The notes beneath the pieces were generated by a model. It did not search any database, was not told the DNA's origin, and was given only the letters and a program-made list of their open reading frames with translations. A DNA stretch of 10,905 nt from JAEDES01 sp964470055 (GTDB lineage: Bacteria; Bacillota_I; Bacilli_A; RF39; UBA660): assembly GCA_964470055.1 (NCBI GenBank), contig CAYXZZ010000046.1:1-10905 (forward strand), given 5' to 3'. The first letter of the stretch is position 1, and each line of letters starts with the position of its first letter. Below, one piece after another: positions 5,366 to 10,905 of the stretch. A program made the position numbers and the translations under genes.

Positions 5366-8300
5366 TCTTCTACCTCTTTAAATTCACTATTAATAATTGA
5401 ATATAAGTAACAGTCTACTTCTTTTTTAGTCTTTTCTTTGATAACTTTACGATATCCATTTAATTGTTTATTATAGGACTCATCTGAAATATTTTTTAGT
5501 TTGTAATCAATTATAATCATTTTATCTTCTCTTTCGATTAAAAGGTCAATAATTCCATGAGAATAAGTTGAATTTTCGAGATATGTGAATTCATACTCTT
5601 TATACATTTTAGAAGTAATATTTTCTTTAATTAAAGGACTTTCTAGGAAAATTCTGATTTTATCTTGAATATTTTTATCTAGATGAGAAAGATATTTTTC
5701 TGGATTTTTAAAATCCATTTGTTCTAAAGTCTCATGAACCTTGGTTCCGAAGTTCATTGTTTCTTGTTCTTCTTTTGTAATCATATGAAGAGAATCTTTT
5801 GAGTAATGTGTTTCTTCTAATAAAACTTCTTCGTAGATGTTTTCTGTTACTGTTAGAAAATCACTATTTTCTTTTAATTCTTCTTCTGATTGAGTTCCTT
5901 CTGATATTTGATAAGCACGAGTTACTGGCACTTCTTTTTTTATTTCGAATGGTAAAAGAACAGAATAAATACTTTTTACAATTGAAAGGAAACTATTATA
6001 TTTATTTCTTTCATAGACTGGGACAAGTTCTAAAGTTTCGTTTGTTTCTTCAAGTTCAGGCATAACAATAATCATCTTCTCTTTAGCACGGGTAACTGCA
6101 ACATATAAAAGTCTAATTTTTTCAGATATTTCTTCTTTCTTAGTAGCATTTTTTAGAAGTGTTTTTAAGATTGTATCTTTATAATATTCATCAACTTTTT
6201 GAACTACTAAACCGTATTTGTTGTCATAGATGATCTTTTCTTTTAATTCCATAGTGTTGAACTTACCAGAAAAACCAGCAAAGTAACAGATTGGGAATTC
6301 AAGACCTTTAGATTTATGAATAGTCATAACTTTACAACTATTTGATGAAGCGGTATTAATTGAGAATTTTAAATCATAATCACCATCAAATATTTCATCT
6401 AAGTAGTTGGCAAAGTCATAAATAGTATTGCCATTTTCTTCGAAATTCTTAATTAAGTTATAGAAGTACTCAGTTCGTACTCTAAATGATTTGACATTAC
6501 CAATCGTTAAAAGCTTTTCTTCATAGTTAAAGCTTTCAAGGACATAGTTTAAGAAACTGGCCGGAGACATAATATCTATTTCTTCTAGAACTTCTAAACA
6601 TTTCTTATATAGGTTGGTGTCAAAATATTTATTATTAACGTGAATGTCATATAACTCTTCATCAGTGATTTTAAATAAATAACTACGAGAAATAGAAGTA
6701 AAACTATATTTAAATTCTTCATTGTAGCGTTTTTCTTTGATACAGATTAGAAGATTTAAGAGATTTTTTATAACTAAAATGTCTTGGTCTTTACGAAGGG
6801 CTTCGTCTTTTAGGATTGTTAGTGGGATATGAAGATATTCAAAGATCTTTTTGTATAAATCGAAGTTTTTACTTTTATCTAAAAGAATGACAAAGTCTTT
6901 ATATTCAATATCTCTTAAAACTCCGGTGTCTTTATCGAAAACTTGGAATTTATTAGTTATTTTATCAATGATATCTTGACCGATAATAAAGGCTTCTTGT
7001 TCATCCTTAGTAAATGGTTTTGGGACTTCTTTATACGTTAAAACATCTAAATTGTAGTTTTGGTCAGTGTAGCCTTGTTCTAGATAAGAGGTGTTTCCAA
7101 AGACCATTCTGTGAGATGCTTTGTAGTCGGCTCCCCCTATTTCATCGTCCATAAATAGATCGAAAAGTAAATTGATATTATCAAGAACTTCTTTTCGAGA
7201 ACGGAAATTTTTTACTAAATCAATTTTGATACCGGCATCAGTATCACGATAGGTATCATATTTATTTTTGAAAATATAGGGATTAGCATTTCTAAATCGA
7301 TAAATTGATTGTTTAATATCCCCTACCATATAGACATTGTTGTGGGAGATAAGGGAAATAAACTTTTCTTGAGTGTCTGAAGTATCTTGGTACTCATCAA
7401 CTAGGATTTCATTAAATGAAGCAGTTAATTCCTCTTTTATATCTTCATATTCATCAACTACTTTAATCGCAAGACGAGCAATATCAGTAAAATTATATAG
7501 TTCATGTTCTTGTTTGTAGATAGTTAATTCTTTATCTAATTCTTTAATAATATCAATGATAACTTTAACATTTGATTTAGTTGAAAGGATTTCTTCTTTC
7601 ATTTCTTCAGTTGATGAATAAATGGCAAGTGACTTGATTTCTTTAATTAACTCAGTAATTGTTTCTTTTACTTTCTTGCCTTGTTCATCACTACCACGAG
7701 GAACTGCTTTTAGTTTAAAATCTAAAGATGCGGCAATTTCTTCGTATGTTGTTGCGGTGATTAATTTAGATAAGGCATCTTCAATAGATGCGACATAGTC
7801 TCCATCAAAATAATCATTTAATTCAATTAATAAATCTGAAATATTTTTTCGATAAGAAGTTATTAGTGAAACATATTCTTTGATATAGGAATCGATTTTT
7901 TCGTTAGTAAATTCTTCATTGAAATAATTATTTAGATATTTTTCTTTGTCATATTTTAACTCGATTTTTTTATATGTATTTAAGATATAGTCTTTTAATT
8001 CTTTATCGTCTTTTAAACAGAAGTTTTGAATTAATTTAGTGAAATCTCCAGTTGGAGAGAGATAGTTTTTATCCATTATCGCATCTAAAATACGATTTTT
8101 TTCAATGTCAATTACTACTTCATCAGTGATTTTAATGGCACTAGTAACATTTAATTTGGTGTGATATTTTTTAACGATAGAAAGTGAGAAAGAGTCAAAT
8201 GTTGTGATATAGGCACCATCGATTAGAGTGGCTTCTTCTTCAAGCCCTGGTGTTTTATTAATGGCTTTTCGAATACGCTCTTTCATTTCCGCAGCTGCGG

Positions 8301-8469
8301 CATTTGTGAATGTTAAAACTAGAAGTTCATTAATATGGATGCCACTTTTTAATTTACGAAGGACACGCTCCGTTAGAACTGCTGTTTTTCCAGACCCGGC
8401 TCCGGCTGAGACGATAATATTTTTTCCTTCTTGGTCAATTGCTTGTTGTTGTTCTGGTGTCCATCCCAT
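5359..8469 (-). CDS. addA: ATP-dependent helicase/nuclease subunit A (AddA)
   Basis: AddA is the motor and one nuclease of AddAB, which resects double-strand breaks for RecA-dependent repair. The 1036-residue product shows the UvrD/SF1A motifs in order: Q motif TPEQQQAI (4-11), Walker A AGAGSGKT (22-29), motif Ia TFTNAAAAEM (53-62), motif II VDEYQDTS (357-364), motif III VGDIKQSIYRFR (382-393), motif IV NFRSR (421-425), motif V VMTIHKSKGLEFP (714-726) and motif VI LLYVAVTRAKEKM (787-799). The C-terminal RecB-type nuclease has GTKVH (908-912), GIID with Asp975, IDYK (987-990) with Asp988 and Lys990, and QLNGY (1002-1006). It is shorter than B. subtilis AddA (about 1230) but lacks no motif. ATG 8469 shares one base with the addB stop; its ribosome binding site AGGAGGTG is inside the last addB codons. 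Identity is very secure. Confidence 0.98.
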   Translation of the reverse strand: MGWTPEQQQAIDQEGKNIIVSAGAGSGKTAVLTERVLRKLKSGIHINELLVLTFTNAAAAEMKERIRKAINKTPGLEEEATLIDGAYITTFDSFSLSIVKKYHTKLNVTSAIKITDEVVIDIEKNRILDAIMDKNYLSPTGDFTKLIQNFCLKDDKELKDYILNTYKKIELKYDKEKYLNNYFNEEFTNEKIDSYIKEYVSLITSYRKNISDLLIELNDYFDGDYVASIEDALSKLITATTYEEIAASLDFKLKAVPRGSDEQGKKVKETITELIKEIKSLAIYSSTEEMKEEILSTKSNVKVIIDIIKELDKELTIYKQEHELYNFTDIARLAIKVVDEYEDIKEELTASFNEILVDEYQDTSDTQEKFISLISHNNVYMVGDIKQSIYRFRNANPYIFKNKYDTYRDTDAGIKIDLVKNFRSRKEVLDNINLLFDLFMDDEIGGADYKASHRMVFGNTSYLEQGYTDQNYNLDVLTYKEVPKPFTKDEQEAFIIGQDIIDKITNKFQVFDKDTGVLRDIEYKDFVILLDKSKNFDLYKKIFEYLHIPLTILKDEALRKDQDILVIKNLLNLLICIKEKRYNEEFKYSFTSISRSYLFKITDEELYDIHVNNKYFDTNLYKKCLEVLEEIDIMSPASFLNYVLESFNYEEKLLTIGNVKSFRVRTEYFYNLIKNFEENGNTIYDFANYLDEIFDGDYDLKFSINTASSNSCKVMTIHKSKGLEFPICYFAGFSGKFNTMELKEKIIYDNKYGLVVQKVDEYYKDTILKTLLKNATKKEEISEKIRLLYVAVTRAKEKMIIVMPELEETNETLELVPVYERNKYNSFLSIVKSIYSVLLPFEIKKEVPVTRAYQISEGTQSEEELKENSDFLTVTENIYEEVLLEETHYSKDSLHMITKEEQETMNFGTKVHETLEQMDFKNPEKYLSHLDKNIQDKIRIFLESPLIKENITSKMYKEYEFTYLENSTYSHGIIDLLIEREDKMIIIDYKLKNISDESYNKQLNGYRKVIKEKTKKEVDCYLYSIINSEFKEVEEC

Positions 8470-10796
8470 TACTCCTCACCTCCTAAGAATGATAAGTCCT
8501 CGACTTTATCTAAGTATTTTTGATCTTTTTCTTTCATGAAGCATAAATCTTTAAAATTACAGAAATCACAGGCAATATTTTTTCCAGCATAGACTTTAGG
8601 ATTTATATCAAAGTTTGCGGAAATAATTTCATCAGTTGTATCAGAAATATGTTTTTTAGTGTATTTAACTAAGTCATATAACATATCATTAGAAATTGTT
8701 TTAGCGTAGGTACCAAAACCTTTTTCTTCCGTGTAAGACATACTTTTAATGTATTCACTTTTTTCAAATGTTGAGTCAAATCTTCCAAGAATAGCCGTAT
8801 CATCAGTAGAATATCCTTGAAGCATTAAATTTTCTTTATAGATTTGTTCTTGTTCTTTTTTGCCTGTCCAAGTTGGATAATTAAACATAATATTTTGATA
8901 ATAAATTCCTGTGAAAATTGGATTTCTAAAGACTTTTGAATAGTGAATTAAATATAAATATACTGGTAGTTGCATATGAAGTCCATATTTCATAGGTTCA
9001 ATATGGGTATCGATAAAACCAGTCTTATAATCAATTAAGGTAAAGTAAGTGTCTTCTATTTTTTGATAATACATAATTTTATCGATTGTGCCAGTAAAGA
9101 TAACTGAGACTTTTTTGTCTAGTTCAACTTCAACTTTCTTCTCATATAAAGCCGCATCATAACCAGTTAGTAGTTGCTGCTTCTTTAGGGTGTCAATTAA
9201 GTGAAGTAAATCTTTTTTAATACGTAAAAGTAAGAGTTTTTCTTTTAATGTTAGTTCTCTTGTTTCTAAATATTTATGGTATTCTGTTTCAAAGTCAAAG
9301 TTTGTTTTTTGGTATAACTGAAGAATTTTATGATATAAAGAGCCAATAAAAGCCGCAAAGTTATCTTCATATTTATCTAATTTTAAAACATATTTTACAT
9401 AGTATTTAAAGGCACACTCATTATAAGAATTTAAAGAAGTGTACGAAAGTTTTAAAGGATATGGTAAATGTGTTAAATAAGTATCATTATTTAGAGACGT
9501 AAATGCATTCGAATAAGTATTATAGGGAATATTGTAATGCGTATAAAGTTTAGTTAAACCATCTGGTTTTTCTCCATATAAATGATATAAATCAAGTTTT
9601 TCGGCTAGACGTAGTTTGTTGTATAGATTGGAGAAAGTATAATTATCAGGTTGTGGTTTTACAAGTTCTAATTTTAAATCAGTTATTAAACTAGATTTAT
9701 AAAAACTACTAAATGGAGAAGATAATTTGTAAGACAAATATAAATTTTTAATATTACTTAATAGATATACTAATACTTCTTTATTACGTTTATTTAAATA
9801 TGATGTTTTATATAGTGGAACTTCATCTTTAATAGCGTCATTAATATAAGCAATGTCTTTTTCCATCTTTGGAAGAATGTCTTGATTGAAACCAAGAACA
9901 AATACATACTCATCACTTGAAAAGGTTTCTTTGTATAGATCTTTGATTGTGATAGCATTTTGTTTCTTCTTAGGAGGTAGTTTGGTACTTTTTAATTTAT
10001 CAATTAAAATAGTTTTATATTCTTTAGTGGTACTATCTAATGAGGAAAGCTCAGAAAGGATAGTTACTAATTTACGATTAATTATAGACTTAGTTTTATC
10101 TTCTAAATCAAGTTCCTTAGTTTCTAGAAAATCTTTTACGACTTTGGTACCATAGATTGAATTATTCATATCTAAGTTAATAGGAATATTATAATAATTA
10201 AATAATTTATTAATTGTATAATAGTAGTCATTAGAGATATTTGTAAGATAGATTTTATTAATGTCTACTCCACTTTTTAATAGATTTAAGATTTGTAAAC
10301 AGACTGAATTTACTTCTTCTTCTAGAGTTTCACATTCTACTACTTTTGTGGTTAGGGTTGAAGATGGGATTTCTACTTTTGTATTAAGCATCTCTTCTTC
10401 ATATTTTTCTAAATCATAGTAAGACTTTACAAGAATATTTTTAGATTTAATGTAATCTTTGAAAGTAGGATTTACTTCTAGAAGATTGTTTTCAATAAGT
10501 TCTAGTTTTAAGTCTTTTAAGAAACTTAATTTAGGGGCTTGGTAATTTTTTTTCTCATCTATAACATAGAGGTTTTTTAGGTATACTTTCGCAACATCTA
10601 AATTAAAATGATACTTGGAAAGAAGATAATATAAGGCTTTTTCATCATAGTTATAAAAGTAATTTTTTTTGTATTCTTCTTTAGTCATAAATTTTATATC
10701 ATATAATTTGTTTTCTTTACTCATTGTGTCTAAAATCTTCATTTTCTCTTCATTTGGACAAATTATTAGTAAATTTTCTGTTGTTAGTTCGTTCAT
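8469..10796 (-). CDS. addB: AddB/RexB-type helicase-nuclease subunit B, compact form
   Basis: AddB pairs with AddA for break resection, supplying the second nuclease and, in B. subtilis, Chi recognition. The 775-residue reading starts at ATG 10796 because GAAGGTGA (10801-10808) precedes it; a TTG start at 10841 would add 15 residues but lies in the predicted promoter. The C-terminal nuclease shows GSLYH (485-489), GTID with Asp572, LIDYK (587-591) with Asp589 and Lys591, and QLPVY (609-613). Cys461 together with Cys743, Cys746 and Cys752 (CDFC, then five residues, C) match the iron-sulfur staple of AddB. The N-terminus has no Walker A sequence where B. subtilis AddB has one, and the protein is about 390 residues shorter than that homologue. 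A central VFVLGFNQDILP segment (298-309) fits the family. Family assignment is secure; the subgroup (AddB or RexB-like) is less so. Confidence 0.93.
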   Translation of the reverse strand: MNELTTENLLIICPNEEKMKILDTMSKENKLYDIKFMTKEEYKKNYFYNYDEKALYYLLSKYHFNLDVAKVYLKNLYVIDEKKNYQAPKLSFLKDLKLELIENNLLEVNPTFKDYIKSKNILVKSYYDLEKYEEEMLNTKVEIPSSTLTTKVVECETLEEEVNSVCLQILNLLKSGVDINKIYLTNISNDYYYTINKLFNYYNIPINLDMNNSIYGTKVVKDFLETKELDLEDKTKSIINRKLVTILSELSSLDSTTKEYKTILIDKLKSTKLPPKKKQNAITIKDLYKETFSSDEYVFVLGFNQDILPKMEKDIAYINDAIKDEVPLYKTSYLNKRNKEVLVYLLSNIKNLYLSYKLSSPFSSFYKSSLITDLKLELVKPQPDNYTFSNLYNKLRLAEKLDLYHLYGEKPDGLTKLYTHYNIPYNTYSNAFTSLNNDTYLTHLPYPLKLSYTSLNSYNECAFKYYVKYVLKLDKYEDNFAAFIGSLYHKILQLYQKTNFDFETEYHKYLETRELTLKEKLLLLRIKKDLLHLIDTLKKQQLLTGYDAALYEKKVEVELDKKVSVIFTGTIDKIMYYQKIEDTYFTLIDYKTGFIDTHIEPMKYGLHMQLPVYLYLIHYSKVFRNPIFTGIYYQNIMFNYPTWTGKKEQEQIYKENLMLQGYSTDDTAILGRFDSTFEKSEYIKSMSYTEEKGFGTYAKTISNDMLYDLVKYTKKHISDTTDEIISANFDINPKVYAGKNIACDFCNFKDLCFMKEKDQKYLDKVEDLSFLGGEE

Positions 10797-10800
10797 ATAA

Positions 10801-10808
10801 TCACCTTC
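10801..10808 (-). promoter_or_regulatory. Ribosome binding site that fixes the addB start
   Basis: GAAGGTGA lies 4 bases before ATG 10796 and supports this start over the upstream TTG at 10841, which has no comparable site. Confidence 0.7.
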
Positions 10809-10812
10809 TTTT

Positions 10813-10841
10813 ATTATATAATTTATTAGATTTAGTAGCAA
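10813..10841 (-). promoter_or_regulatory. Possible promoter of addB-addA-phosphatase operon
   Basis: On the minus strand TTGCTA (10841-10836) and a perfect TATAAT (10818-10813) are 17 bases apart. The predicted start near 10806 would leave only about 10 bases before the addB ATG and would cut into the ribosome binding site, so either the start is shifted or this AT-rich match is partly fortuitous. Confidence 0.45.
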
Positions 10842-10847
10842 GTTTTA

Positions 10848-10874
10848 AACTAAAAAAGGAATGAAATAAATTTC
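10848..10874 (-). terminator. Terminator of the gene upstream of addB
   Basis: On the minus strand an 8-bp stem GAATGAAA/TTTCATTC with a TTTA loop is followed by CTTTTTT. It separates addB from whatever lies beyond the right edge. Confidence 0.75.
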
Positions 10875-10879
10875 ATTCG

Positions 10880-10905
10880 CCAACCTCTTTGAGGTTGTTT
10901 TCTTT
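10880..10905. terminator. Second hairpin with possible plus-strand terminator activity
   Basis: CAACCTC/GAGGTTG forms a 7-bp stem with a TTT loop and is followed on the plus strand by TTTTCTTT. On the minus strand it precedes the 10848-10874 hairpin, making tandem hairpins. It could end a plus-strand gene or strengthen minus-strand termination. Confidence 0.5.

Noticed and set aside
5799..6065. Plus-strand Leu/Phe-rich open frame that looks like a membrane peptide
   Set aside because: It is the complement of Glu/Lys-rich addA codons, which gives Leu/Phe-rich shadow translations.
8228..8539. Plus-strand open frame opposite the addA/addB junction
   Set aside because: It lies entirely opposite conserved addA and addB codons, including the Walker A region, and is a shadow frame.
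10797..10841. TTG start at 10841 adding 15 residues to AddB
   Set aside because: It has no ribosome binding site and overlaps the possible promoter, while ATG 10796 has GAAGGTGA in front.
1..10905. Mobile elements, CRISPR arrays, tRNA or rRNA genes
   Set aside because: No transposase, terminal inverted repeats, regularly spaced repeats, tRNA cloverleaf or rRNA sequence was seen on either strand.

Overview
The window is AT-rich and every gene lies on the minus strand, so transcription runs from high to low coordinates. The order rplU-prp-rpmA next to obg, an N-terminally extended L27 with its Prp protease, AddAB instead of RecBCD, strong AGGAGG-type ribosome binding sites and low GC point to a low-GC Bacillota. 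The compact AddA/AddB and lysine/asparagine/isoleucine-rich proteins suggest an uncultured Bacilli lineage near Erysipelotrichales, RF39 or the mollicute-like groups; this placement is inference. Tryptophan is encoded by TGG, no gene is interrupted by TGA, and all eight visible stop codons are TAA, so the standard code fits.

Reading in the direction of transcription, the right edge (10842-10905) holds two hairpins, the second followed by a T-run, that end an unseen upstream gene. Then comes a repair operon: addB (10796-8469), addA (8469-5359, sharing one base with addB) and a low-molecular-weight tyrosine phosphatase (5365-4910, overlapping addA by 7 bases). AddB and AddA together should form the double-strand-break resection helicase-nuclease.

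A promoter at 4854-4882 starts a separate two-gene unit: a 331-residue protein (4822-3827) whose C-terminal third resembles a RelE/HigB/Gp49-type fold, and a 657-residue helical protein (3827-1854) of unknown function. They overlap by one base and end at a terminator (1785-1823). This pair is the least explained part of the window.

A near-consensus promoter (1724-1752) and a structured leader of the L21 type precede rplU (L21), prp (L27-processing cysteine protease) and rpmA (L27), which end at a terminator (680-704). A second promoter (628-656) then drives obg, of which only the first 200 codons are inside the window. The ribosomal genes, Prp and Obg all serve assembly of the 50S subunit.

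No tRNA, rRNA, CRISPR array, insertion sequence or phage gene was recognised. No gap longer than about 300 bases lacks a gene.
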